Positions 16,510 to 24,474 of a stretch of 24,611 bases of DNA are shown here, piece after piece. Source of the stretch: Ascoidea tarda (nom. inval.). Taxonomy: Eukaryota > Ascomycota > Saccharomycetes > Ascoideales > Ascoideaceae. Under the pieces are notes generated by a model that made no database searches, was not told the DNA's origin, and saw nothing but the letters and a program-made list of their open reading frames with translations. Within the stretch, counting starts at the first letter, position 1. Each line of letters opens with the position of its first letter. Both the position numbers and the translations under genes were made by a program. The DNA is taken from assembly GCA_030560485.1 (NCBI GenBank), contig JAKTTS010000214.1:1-24611 (forward strand), in the 5' to 3' direction.

Positions 16510-16617
16510 GCCGCGGATGTTCAGCGGAGCACCCATGGGTCCAGTGTTCCGAATTTAGATCCGGCAACGGTGCGGATCTTGCGTGCGGCCGCGTGTCTGC
16601 TGTGAATCCGCAGCGGA
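16510..16617. promoter_or_regulatory. Cluster of everted CCG/CGG (zinc-cluster factor type) sites
   Basis: Three symmetrical CCG...CGG arrangements fall in about 108 bp: GCCGCGGA at 16510-16517 (no spacer; one base from the Pdr1/Pdr3 element TCCGCGGA), AGATCCG-N9-CGGATCT at 16557-16579, and TCCGCAGCGGA at 16607-16617 (three-base spacer). Two ATCCGC half-sites follow at about 16625-16635. Zn(II)2Cys6 factors bind such paired triplets. Which factor acts here is inferred only. Confidence 0.45.
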
Positions 16618-16852
16618 ACCACGCATCCGCATCCGCTGACGCGCTCAGGCCCTTGGCGCGCCACGCTCTTGCAACACGGCTGACAGCGTCCGGCACCCAA
16701 GGGATTCACGTGGTATACATGCGATTGTGATCACGTTTCTGCTGCCACTGTCCCGTACGCGCAAACGCATAGCCCAGGCCCACGGCAGTGGGAGCTCCGA
16801 GCTGGAGCCTCGCAGCATTGCTCTCTCAGCCTGAAGAACGCTGCTTCTTCTG

Positions 16853-16872
16853 CTGCCTGTGCTTCCTCTGCT
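16853..16872 (+). repeat. 20-bp repeat, inverted copy at 14994-15013
   Basis: CTGCCTGTGCTTCCTCTGCT occurs here and, as its exact reverse complement, at 14994-15013. A further shared CTGCTTCTTCT lies beside each copy. The two copies flank DGK1 in inverted orientation. Confidence 0.8.
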
Positions 16873-16897
16873 CCCTCTGGTATTGCTGTTCTCAACA

Positions 16898-16903
16898 TAT
16901 AAA
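16898..16903 (+). promoter_or_regulatory. TATA-like element of SUR1
   Basis: TATAAA lies 190 bp upstream of the chosen SUR1 start and downstream of the G+C-rich motif cluster, a normal yeast promoter order. It also lies 133 bp upstream of the in-frame ATG at 17036, which I regard as leader. Confidence 0.4.
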
Positions 16904-17092
16904 CAGTCTCTACTGCTGCTTTTTTAATTGATACACCTTCTTCCCTCCTGTGTCTCTCTTTCGTACCCTCTGTCTTAGCTGCTGCTCGTTGCAACTCATC
17001 GTTCCTTTATCCACTTACACCTCACTCTTTTCCCTTTGTTTTTTTTCATCACCCAACAATTGCACTTCAATACGATACCAGACTATCCTGCA

Positions 17093-18397
17093 ATGAAAAA
17101 AGAACTTAAATACATCATCTATGCTCATTTGGCGTTGCTCTTATTTATCCTATACCAGGTCTTTGACCTCCTAACTCTAGTATACGACGATTCCTTCTCT
17201 GATGCTCTCCTAGAGGTTGATTTAAACCCTCCTGAGGACTCTCCAAAGAAGCCTCAACTCATCCCCAAGATTATTCATCAAACCTACAAAAACGAATTCA
17301 TTCCCGATATCTGGAAAGCTGGCCAGAAGGCCTGCTTGGATTTGCACCCTGATTATAAGTATATTCTATGGACCGACCAAATGGCCAGAGACTTTATAAG
17401 CGAACAATACCCTTGGTTTTTGAAAACTTGGGACAACTACAAATACCCAATTGAAAGAGCTGACTCCATTAGATATTTTGCTCTATCTCACTTTGGCGGT
17501 ATTTATATCGATTTAGATGATGGCTGTGCTCGAAGGTTGGACCCTCTCTTGACTGTTCCCGCTTTCGTGAGAAAGACCACTCCAACTGGCGTCTCTAATG
17601 ACGTTATGGGTTCAGTTCCAAAACACCCTTTTTTTCTAAAGGTCTTGGATAATCTTCAAAAATATGACAGAAATTGGCTTATTCCCTATCTAACCATCAT
17701 GTACTCAACTGGCCCTTTATTTCTAAGTGTCATTTGGAAACAATACAAAAGGTGGGGCGTTCCTGAAAATGGCGTTGTCAAAATATTACAGCCTGCTGAT
17801 TACAAAAAACACACTTACTCCTTCTTTATAATATCTGAAGGCTCTTCGTGGCACCTAGATGATGCAAAATTCATCAAAAGTTTAGGCAACCACATCCCAG
17901 CCTGTGTCGTCTTGGGTTTCCTAATTGCCTTTGTTGTTTTCTATTTTGAATACTCCTTTTACAATTGGGTCATCTCAAACAATTTCAGAAAATTTAAAGC
18001 AAAATTCTCTTTTCTCAATTTTTTCAAATTCAACACCTCCAAAAATATCAATAACGAAAACAGCCCTTCTTATTCCACCCTCAACACTGATTCCTCTGAC
18101 GAAGACTTTCTTGAAAGCATCAACTTGGACGATGACGACGACTCAACTGTCCTTGTCACTCCTTCTTCAAACGCAATCATAAAAGGTAGAATCAGTCTCA
18201 GCGACTTGGTCCCAATTAAGCACGCTGCCTTGGCTAAATTCTTGAGAAAAAAAAATAGAAATAGAAAAGATTCAAACTTGTTCATTCCAAAAAATATTAA
18301 TGTCCCCGAGAACAATAACCCAAATAACAATAACAATACCTCAAATGATAACAACATCAAAAAAGATCCTCTTTTTAATACGAGCAATATTGTTTGA
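17093..18397 (+). CDS. SUR1: Mannosylinositol phosphorylceramide synthase catalytic subunit (Sur1/Csh1 type)
   Basis: Sur1 (Csg1) and Csh1 transfer mannose from GDP-mannose to inositol phosphorylceramide in the Golgi, with Csg2 as regulatory partner. From the ATG at 17093 the protein has 434 residues. It has an N-terminal membrane anchor (about 8-25), then the GT32 catalytic domain with IPKIIHQTYKNEFIPDIWK (57-75), YPIERADSIRYFALSHFGG (118-136) and the DXD nucleotide-sugar site Asp140-Leu-Asp142 within YIDLDDG. A second membrane segment lies at about 269-288. The start MKKELKYIIYAHLALLLF matches S. cerevisiae Sur1 MRKELKYLICFNILLLL, so the ATG 19 codons upstream is probably leader. The cytosolic tail (about 300-434) is longer than in S. 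cerevisiae Sur1 (382 residues in all), Ser/Asp-rich then Asn-rich. It is divergent from DGK1. Confidence 0.95.
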   Translation: MKKELKYIIYAHLALLLFILYQVFDLLTLVYDDSFSDALLEVDLNPPEDSPKKPQLIPKIIHQTYKNEFIPDIWKAGQKACLDLHPDYKYILWTDQMARDFISEQYPWFLKTWDNYKYPIERADSIRYFALSHFGGIYIDLDDGCARRLDPLLTVPAFVRKTTPTGVSNDVMGSVPKHPFFLKVLDNLQKYDRNWLIPYLTIMYSTGPLFLSVIWKQYKRWGVPENGVVKILQPADYKKHTYSFFIISEGSSWHLDDAKFIKSLGNHIPACVVLGFLIAFVVFYFEYSFYNWVISNNFRKFKAKFSFLNFFKFNTSKNINNENSPSYSTLNTDSSDEDFLESINLDDDDDSTVLVTPSSNAIIKGRISLSDLVPIKHAALAKFLRKKNRNRKDSNLFIPKNINVPENNNPNNNNNTSNDNNIKKDPLFNTSNIV

Positions 18398-18957
18398 GAC
18401 CATAAACTATAATTATCAATTGACACTTTCCTCTGCATCTTTATTTCTTCCGTCTTTTGATTAACCCTCATTTTAATCTTTAATCTTTAATCTTTACCTC
18501 AATTTCAATAGATAATAATAATCCCTAATATTAATATCAATATTAATTAACATTATTACTATCATTATATTCATGGGTTTATTCATCTCTTTTTGTATAT
18601 TAATGATTAATTGTTTTACCTAATTTATTTCTTCCTCCCCCTTTTTTTTATTTTTATATTATTTATTATTTTGCTTTTTTCTTTTTTCTTCCCTTTTTTC
18701 TTCTCTTTTTTTTCTTCTCTTTTTTTCTTCTTTCTTTTATCTCTGTTTTTGTCTTTTTCTATGTGTCTTGTTGTCTTTTTTGTTTCTAATTTCGTACTCT
18801 ATATACATACTTCATTTCTTTTTACGCTTAATTTCTGGTGTTTTCTTAGTATAAACAAATAAACAAACAAATAAACAAATAAACAAATAAAAATAAATAA
18901 GTAAATAATTAAACAAATACATATATTTAATACCAATATTTCCTTATCCATTTTATC
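18398..18957. other. Convergent 3' region between SUR1 and ETT1
   Basis: This stretch is extremely A+T-rich, with TAATCTT repeats near 18470-18495, a long T-rich tract (about 18620-18760) and an AAATAAAC-type repeat. A plus-strand frame at 18611-18862 is Phe/Leu-rich and arises from the T tract. No gene is visible. Confidence 0.65.
18851..18890. repeat. ATAAACAA-type microsatellite
   Basis: ATAAACAA and AAACAA units repeat without interruption, about 70 bp from the ETT1 stop codon, in its 3' flank. Confidence 0.85.
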
Positions 18958-20694
18958 TCATTCTTCATCGCCTAGTAAATCAGTTAAAATATGCTCATAC
19001 TTCCCATGACTCACTTTATTGGCTCTTCTTAATATATCTTCAGCTCGCTTATAAAATTTTTCTTGCTCTTTACTTTTTAAATCATACAAATTTCCCAATG
19101 AAATCTCAGCTTCAGCTATATCAACCCAACTCTGTGTATCTTCTTCATCCTCTGCTTTCTTGAAATGTTTTATCGCTTTTTTATAATTTTTAATCCCTTC
19201 TTTTTGCAATTCCTTTAATTTATTAATCTCGGATAGCTCGGATTCCTCTTCACCATCCTCAGAATAAACTATCGATGTGTATATACTACTTGGTCCTTCA
19301 GCTTTAATTAAATATTTTTCTCCAACTTTATGGTTAACTTTTTTATACAATAATAAACATTCTATTTCCTCCTTTGAAATCTCCTCATTTTCCTTAATTT
19401 TATCAATATTTGAAGTATCTTGAGCATCTTGAGCATCTTGAGCATCTTGAGCATCTTGTTTCTTTTTATGTTTTTTATGTTTTTTCTTATCTTTTTTGTT
19501 TTTTTTCTTATGATCACTCATTTCTTCTATCTCAATAATTGATTTATAATTTAGCAACCTAACTTTTTTAAGTAAATTTTGTGCAAAAATTAATATACGT
19601 TCATTTAACCAATCATAATACTTATCGATTGATTCTCTGGTTTGATATAATGGATGCTTTTTAGATAATTTAACTTTTTGTTTAATTTCCTTCTCATTTT
19701 CATCTTCAATATCGCTGTCTAACCCTTCAGTTAAATGGTCTATACCAAAATTTTCTATAATATCTAATAAATCATCAAATGAATTTAATATATTAAAATG
19801 GTCCAAGTTATAATAATTTTTCAAATATTCGTCATCTTCAATTATAGTCTTTTCACAATATTCATAATCTTGAATTAAATTCTCGATAATTTTTTTAAAA
19901 TTTGGAATCTTAATTATCTTTTGGCTATTTTTATCTCTATTATATTTCCTTGATGATAAATCTAAATTCGAAATGTATTGTAAAGGAATCTTATTTAAAG
20001 TGATCTCAATTTTAGCTAGTATTAAATCAATTGATTTTGGATAGTAATTTAATCCTAAATTGGCTCTTTCTAATGAAGCATTGAGAAATTGAGCAACAGT
20101 TTTATTGTTTTCAAATAAGGGAAGATCTGATATTTTCATTTTGATGTTTTTATTGTCTTCATCATCAACCTCATTTTCATCGATGTCAAAATCAAGATCA
20201 AGATCAAGGTTTGCCTTATCGTCATCAGAGGTATGATATTTGGCCAAATCACATAAAGCTAGAGAATAGATTGTATGAAATTTTGAATTTAAACTCTTTT
20301 TTTTTTGTTTTGTTTCCCTATTTAAATCCGATTCTCTTAATAATCTGTCACATTCGTGGACAATACCATTAAGAATCAATTGGTTATCTGAATCATTGTT
20401 GTATTTGTAAGTTTTCCATAATGCAATCAATTGAGCGATTTCATCATTGGGATCAACAGATTCGGATAATTCAATAGTTAAATTGTTAGGAGAAGATTGG
20501 TTTTGGTCATTATTGATGTCAATTTTTTCGATTTCAATTTTTTCAAAATTTTCAAGATTTTCATTTTCGTCATTTTTAATATTTTTTTCAAGTTGATTAG
20601 TTTTGGGTAAAGTTGATTCAGGGTCTTGAGTTTTTATCTTTTTTTTTTGTTTTGAAGCCTTACCTATACCCAAGGGTCTTTTAGTCCTAGACAT
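18958..20694 (-). CDS. ETT1: Ett1/Nro1-type translation termination and import factor
   Basis: Ett1 is a nuclear TPR-like helical protein. In S. cerevisiae it promotes translation termination together with Tpa1; its S. pombe relative Nro1 binds the prolyl hydroxylase Ofd1 and supports its nuclear import. The 578-residue protein begins KRPLGIGKASKQKKK, like S. cerevisiae KRPLGLGKQSREKKR. Matching blocks follow: DEIAQLIALWKTY, LNGIVHECDRLLR, DDLLDIIENFG, EGLDSDIEDE, YLIKAEGPSSIYTSIVYSEDG and the end DILRRANKVSHGKYEHILTDLL. S. cerevisiae Ett1 has 412 residues. The extra length includes acidic stretches, a Lys/His-rich run (about 395-412) and a (DAQ)n repeat encoded by five copies of a 9-bp unit at 19414-19458. 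TMC1 lies upstream on the same strand, the same neighbour as in S. cerevisiae. Confidence 0.96.
   Translation of the reverse strand: MSRTKRPLGIGKASKQKKKIKTQDPESTLPKTNQLEKNIKNDENENLENFEKIEIEKIDINNDQNQSSPNNLTIELSESVDPNDEIAQLIALWKTYKYNNDSDNQLILNGIVHECDRLLRESDLNRETKQKKKSLNSKFHTIYSLALCDLAKYHTSDDDKANLDLDLDFDIDENEVDDEDNKNIKMKISDLPLFENNKTVAQFLNASLERANLGLNYYPKSIDLILAKIEITLNKIPLQYISNLDLSSRKYNRDKNSQKIIKIPNFKKIIENLIQDYEYCEKTIIEDDEYLKNYYNLDHFNILNSFDDLLDIIENFGIDHLTEGLDSDIEDENEKEIKQKVKLSKKHPLYQTRESIDKYYDWLNERILIFAQNLLKKVRLLNYKSIIEIEEMSDHKKKNKKDKKKHKKHKKKQDAQDAQDAQDAQDTSNIDKIKENEEISKEEIECLLLYKKVNHKVGEKYLIKAEGPSSIYTSIVYSEDGEEESELSEINKLKELQKEGIKNYKKAIKHFKKAEDEEDTQSWVDIAEAEISLGNLYDLKSKEQEKFYKRAEDILRRANKVSHGKYEHILTDLLGDEE
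19414..19458. repeat. In-frame 9-bp coding repeat in ETT1
   Basis: Four perfect AGCATCTTG units (19423-19458) and one degenerate unit (19414-19422) encode Asp-Ala-Gln triplets on the minus strand, right after a Lys-rich run. The unit is a multiple of three, so copy changes would keep the frame. Confidence 0.9.
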
Positions 20695-21322
20695 TTTTTG
20701 AAAAGTGATAAACAGATCTAATTGGAATAGTGGATATAATACAAATATAGATTGATAATGAGGAGAGGAAGAAAAAGAAGAACAGATTTAAAGTTGGAAA
20801 AATCGTGTGTTTCTCAAAAGAAAAATTTTCTGGTTGTCGCCAGTGGGAAGGGACGATTTTTGGTGATTATGGGGAATTTGGTGCGTGGAAGACGATAATG
20901 GAGACTTTTATTGAAGAGAATGGAGATTAGGGGGAAATTAGAGGAAAATAAAGTGCTCTGGGAGAGCCAATTAGTGTGTCTATAGAATCAGAGTAATAAG
21001 TGTTTATCAAAACAACAAAAATAGAAAGAAAGAAAAAAAAAGGCAGAGATAAAGATAAAGATAAAGATAAGTAAGGAACAAAGGACTAAAAAACCAACCG
21101 GTTTTACACTATAAACACATTAGACCAGTATGATAATGAATATTCAAAAAAATAATAAAATAATAAAATAAAAGAAAAATCAGGTAAAAAAGTGAGATAA
21201 AGGACAAGATAAAAGAAAATAATAAAAAGTAATTGAAGATAAAATAAAAGAAATGAATTCAAGAAAATGATGCATGTTTAAGAGGATATCATGGATTTTG
21301 TGATTAAAAACTAAAGATCATT
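20695..21322. other. Intergenic region between TMC1 and ETT1
   Basis: This 628-bp stretch holds the TMC1 3' end and the ETT1 promoter. It is purine-rich on the plus strand, with a GATAAA repeat and an ACCGGT palindrome near 21098. No TATA box matching the strict consensus, tRNA or small conserved frame was recognised. Confidence 0.55.
21048..21070. repeat. GATAAA hexanucleotide repeat, about four copies
   Basis: Consecutive GATAAA units (the last one incomplete) lie about 350 bp upstream of the ETT1 start. Confidence 0.85.
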
Positions 21323-21985
21323 TTAGACTTTTGAAGCAATAGTTTGTTCACTATGTAGTTTTGTTGCGTTTCTTTGATGTAGTTGATCTTTGCACGATTG
21401 CAAACCTGAACAAAAGTGGTTTTCTAGTAAACGATGGGTTGAGCAAAAACGACCTTTGCAGTAATCACAATCACCAACGATTCTTAAAGGTGCAGAAGAG
21501 CAGTTGTTGAATGAACAACGTTTGCTCTTTGATTTTCTCTTGACAGTTTTAATAACTTTTGTTTGTGGAGCAGTTGATGCTTCAGCTGAAAGAGAAGTGG
21601 TTTTGTTTTGATTCATTGCTTGGGTTTGTTTTGTAATTTGAGCTTGGTTTTTGGCAATCAACTCAGGGATGGGAATCGACTTTAGCACCAATAAAACAGT
21701 AGAGCCCTCTTTTATGCTGTAGTACGAAACCAGCTGTTTGACGTCGAGTTTTCTGCCTACAAGATAAAGAGAGGTTGTGGGGGGAGTGAAATTCAAAGAA
21801 GCAGGGGAGGCTGCGATGGCGACTGCCTTCAAATTATCGACAGTGGAATTGTCTGGGACAGTGACAGTAAATGCTGAGTAAAAGACAAAAACGAAATGTT
21901 AGTAAGACTGTTGTTTTGTTGGGTTGCAGTGGGAAGGAGAGCAATACGTACTTTGTGAGTTAGTTAATTTGATAGAAACCTTCAT
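21323..21985 (-). CDS. TMC1: Ubiquitin-like plus AN1 zinc-finger stress protein Tmc1 (spliced)
   Basis: Tmc1 is an AN1-type zinc-finger protein induced by proteotoxic and metalloid stress in S. cerevisiae as an Rpn4 target, related to the proteasome/Cdc48-linked Cuz1. Exon 1 (21985 to 21952) encodes MKVSIKLTNSQ plus one base; a 78-nt intron follows; exon 2 (21873 to 21323) continues TFTVTVPDNSTVDNLKAVA. The joined protein has 194 residues. Residues 1-75 look like a ubiquitin-like fold ending in SIKEGSTVLLVL. A linker follows, then the AN1 finger with every ligand: Cys131, Cys136, Cys147, Cys150, Cys155, His158, His164, Cys166. Without the splice, exon 2 lacks an ATG before the domain. The protein is longer than the S. 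cerevisiae one (about 150 residues); I am unsure how clear the ubiquitin-like domain is there. Next to ETT1, as in S. cerevisiae. Confidence 0.93.
21874..21951 (-). other. TMC1: 78-nt spliceosomal intron of TMC1
   Basis: The donor is GTACGT at 21951 descending. A perfect TACTAAC branch site at about 21905-21899 is followed by a T-rich stretch and the acceptor ACTCAG ending at 21874. Splicing joins a 34-nt first exon in frame to the main exon and completes a continuous ubiquitin-like sequence. Confidence 0.92.
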
Positions 21986-22176
21986 TGTGCAAGCGTAGGA
22001 GAAACAGTGAGACAGGATCAGAAGCAACAGCAGGAAAAGATGGAGGAAAAGATGGAGGAAAAGCAGAAAGATAGATGAAAAGAAGTAGGAAAGGAAGAAG
22101 TAGGAAAGGAAGAAGGAAGAGAGACAGAGAAAAAGAAGATCAGAAAAAAGCAACAGGAAACAGCCAAAAAGAGGAA

Positions 22177-22185
22177 AGTGGCAAA
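22177..22185 (+). promoter_or_regulatory. Near-PACE (Rpn4-type) element upstream of TMC1
   Basis: AGTGGCAAA matches the proteasome-associated control element GGTGGCAAA at eight of nine positions. It lies 192 bp upstream of the TMC1 start, in the orientation opposite to the gene. S. cerevisiae TMC1 is an Rpn4 target. It falls between the TATA box and the start rather than upstream of the TATA box, which weakens the case. Confidence 0.45.
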
Positions 22186-22192
22186 TCGAAGC

Positions 22193-22200
22193 TATTTATA
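22193..22200 (-). promoter_or_regulatory. TATA box of TMC1
   Basis: The minus strand reads TATAAATA, a full TATAWAWR match, 208 bp upstream of the TMC1 start and next to the near-PACE site. A strong TATA box suits a stress-inducible gene. Confidence 0.5.
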
Positions 22201-22332
22201 CTTCTAAGTTGGCCTTCTCTTCGCTTTATCAGCGGCTATCTTTTCTTTTCTTGGGTTGTGTTTTGCTGGTTTTGTTGTTTTTGCTGCCTTCGACAAGGCT
22301 GTTTACTGCTGCCTGTGCTGCCTACGCTCCAT

Positions 22333-24474
22333 TTACACTTCTCTGTCGTAGAAGCTCTGAATCATCCCAAGCTCGGTCTCTGGGTAGCTTCTCAACTCCA
22401 CTGCTCCACTCTCTTCGTCGACAGAGGTGTTGCACTGGATGAACTGCTTTCGGGGGAGCCTCTTCTTCATCACCACGTCTTTGAACCTGCCTATCTCCTC
22501 AGGAACGTTGGATCTTTCCAAGAACAACTTTGATCCATTGTCAAAGTCCCCTGAGCACTTGTAAACATGCAACTGTTTCAAGTACTCTCCGACTGCTGGC
22601 TGGCCAACGCTTTCGATCTTGCTCTTGTCCATGACTATTCTCAAGTCTGAAAACTCCTTATCGTCCTCGTACTCAAACTTCACAAATCCTTCCCCAGCCT
22701 TCAAAAACGTCTTCAAAATCGAAAATCGGGCTTGCATATGAGCCTGTCCCCATTTCTTGCTGATTGGGTCCCAGAACTGTAATGCCAACAATCCTGCTCT
22801 GGCCATCAACAAGTAGCCAATGTGTATAATGTCGTTTTGTCTCTCAACGTCATTTATGCCAAAAATCTTCAAAATCTCTCTGTTGGTAATCAAGTACATG
22901 GCCACACACTCAGCTCGACACTCTTCATATGGTCCAGCTAGTGATCCAAATACCGACGACCACGTAGTGTGTTTCCTATAATAGGTTTCCACTGGTTTGC
23001 CATCTAATCCAACTGGTGGGTTTTCCTTATCAAAGTTAAACTTCCCATCTTCTAGTTCTAATAATAACTTGCCTGACCCATGTCCCAACAACTCATGTAG
23101 TCCAACTTGAACTTCAAATGCTTCTGCTTGATTTTCTTTAAATAAGTCGCTGATTTTTTCATCAATAAATGTAACTGGTTCTTTATTACTTTCTTTAGCA
23201 CTCAAAATATTACCCAAACTCACATTCTTAAACCCGATATTGATTCGAACATCATCATAATTTGGAATATTAATTCCTGCTGGAATTCCACTCCCTGCAA
23301 ACGTTAAAACCTCTAATGATGTAAAATCTGGTGGTGTGAATTTATCCTTTTCAAACTCCTTTGACCATGGCAACTTCTTGATATAATATTTAGCATTATT
23401 AACTAAATTACCAAACTTTTCAGTTCTCTCTTTATTGACCATACTAACTAGTCCTTCCCATTCTCCTCTAATTCCATAAGGATCACGATATGTCTCAATA
23501 AACCCAATATTGGTCTCGACTGGTGGTCCTATATCCTTTACCCAATTTTTTTGTGACTCTTTATGTGATAACATTGAGCCAGTTTTGAAAGATTCAATGT
23601 AATTTTCAACCATTTTTTCTTGGATTTCATTTGAAACATTTTCTTTAGCTAAAATCATTGATTCAACAATTTTTTCAAATTCCTTCGAATGATCTCCAAA
23701 CTTAAAATTAACTGTAACTTTCTTAACAACATCACTACTTTTCTCATCAACAATCTCAAATTCTTTAATTGAATCAATTGGATATTCTTTGGGAATTGTA
23801 TTAGAAATCTCGGCCGATGCAATTAAAATATTAAACTCATTTGTTGAAATCTTTTCAACTCTAGTGTTCTCTGGCATGATATTCTTACTAGTCAATAAAT
23901 TATTCAACGATTTAACCTCATTATCGTCAAATAATAATCCATCCTTTGAGATATAATACCCAGAATTATTGAGTCCTAATAATGTCTCATGATTCTTTTC
24001 TACTGAAAATAATTTATCCGAAACCTTATCATAAATAGAATTGACTTCTTCATTATCAACTGACTTGATTAATTGATTGAACTGATCTTTCGATAAATTG
24101 GGAATGAATTTACTATCACCAAATGATTTAAAATTACCCAAATTTGATAAAAATTGAGAAGAATATTGTAAATAATTATCAACAATACCTCCATCTTTAT
24201 CATCTAGTTTTTTTCTTAAATTTTCATAAGGATTCAATGAATGGATCTTGAGGATTAACTTGTAAATGTCTTCACTCTCATTACTGACACTTCTCAAAAC
24301 AACTCTTGAACCGTAGTGAGAAGCTCTCGACATATAATGAGCATACTTTTTTTCCTTTAAGGACAATTTATCAAAATGAGTTTTGACGTCCAAACAAACA
24401 ATCGGAGCTTTAGAGTCTGCAGCAAAAGTAGAAGCAGTAGCCATTTTGGAGATTGACTTGATGAGTTTGTTCAT
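22333..24474 (-). CDS. DPP3: Dipeptidyl peptidase III (zinc metallopeptidase, family M49)
   Basis: DPP III removes dipeptides from the N-termini of short peptides in the cytosol during late protein turnover. The product has 713 residues from the first ATG, close to the 711 of S. cerevisiae YOL057W. The M49 signature HELLGH is at 460-465 (zinc ligands His460 and His465, catalytic Glu461), and EECRAE at 517-522 supplies the third ligand (Glu518). Other conserved blocks are KKYAHYMSRASHYGSRVVLR near the start, YRDPYGIRGEWEG and ERTEKFG. A second ATG at codon 11 (24444) begins MATASTFAADSKAP, which aligns with the S. cerevisiae start. The first ten residues (MNKLIKSISK) are basic and could be a weak mitochondrial signal or simply leader. 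No catalytic residue is missing. TMC1 lies downstream on the same strand. Confidence 0.97.
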   Translation of the reverse strand: MNKLIKSISKMATASTFAADSKAPIVCLDVKTHFDKLSLKEKKYAHYMSRASHYGSRVVLRSVSNESEDIYKLILKIHSLNPYENLRKKLDDKDGGIVDNYLQYSSQFLSNLGNFKSFGDSKFIPNLSKDQFNQLIKSVDNEEVNSIYDKVSDKLFSVEKNHETLLGLNNSGYYISKDGLLFDDNEVKSLNNLLTSKNIMPENTRVEKISTNEFNILIASAEISNTIPKEYPIDSIKEFEIVDEKSSDVVKKVTVNFKFGDHSKEFEKIVESMILAKENVSNEIQEKMVENYIESFKTGSMLSHKESQKNWVKDIGPPVETNIGFIETYRDPYGIRGEWEGLVSMVNKERTEKFGNLVNNAKYYIKKLPWSKEFEKDKFTPPDFTSLEVLTFAGSGIPAGINIPNYDDVRINIGFKNVSLGNILSAKESNKEPVTFIDEKISDLFKENQAEAFEVQVGLHELLGHGSGKLLLELEDGKFNFDKENPPVGLDGKPVETYYRKHTTWSSVFGSLAGPYEECRAECVAMYLITNREILKIFGINDVERQNDIIHIGYLLMARAGLLALQFWDPISKKWGQAHMQARFSILKTFLKAGEGFVKFEYEDDKEFSDLRIVMDKSKIESVGQPAVGEYLKQLHVYKCSGDFDNGSKLFLERSNVPEEIGRFKDVVMKKRLPRKQFIQCNTSVDEESGAVELRSYPETELGMIQSFYDREV

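Larger units (their letters stand above)
16275..17092. other. Divergent DGK1-SUR1 promoter with a G+C-rich island
   Basis: An A+T-rich flank next to DGK1 (16275-16480) leads into a G+C-rich, CpG-dense island (about 16500-16810), then a C/T-rich leader of SUR1 (16820-17092). The island carries CCG/CGG palindromes, a CACGTG at 16707-16712 and a GTGATCAC palindrome at 16727-16734. No gene is visible inside; minus-strand frames there are G+C-driven. Confidence 0.65.
21986..22332. other. TMC1 promoter and DPP3 3' end, polypurine tract
   Basis: From about 22000 to 22180 the plus strand is almost all purine, with tandem GATGGAGGAAAA (22039-22062) and GAAGTAGGAAAG (about 22082-22106) units, so the TMC1 leader is pyrimidine-rich. 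A TATA box and a near-PACE site lie upstream of it. No extra gene is visible. Confidence 0.65.

Noticed and set aside
16436-16994. Minus-strand frames in the DGK1-SUR1 promoter
   Set aside because: G+C-driven chance frames with no similarity, lying over promoter motifs.
17036-17092. In-frame 19-codon extension of SUR1 from the ATG at 17036
   Set aside because: The Sur1 N-terminus MRKELKY aligns exactly with the Met at 17093; the extension starts in a T run of the leader.
18611-18862. 83-codon plus-strand hydrophobic frame downstream of SUR1
   Set aside because: A Phe/Leu run produced by a T-rich 3' tract.
19464-19485. Two matches to the S. cerevisiae ARS consensus (TTTTATGTTTT)
   Set aside because: They encode the Lys/His-rich run of ETT1 and are explained by codon content; the consensus is not informative in an unknown species.
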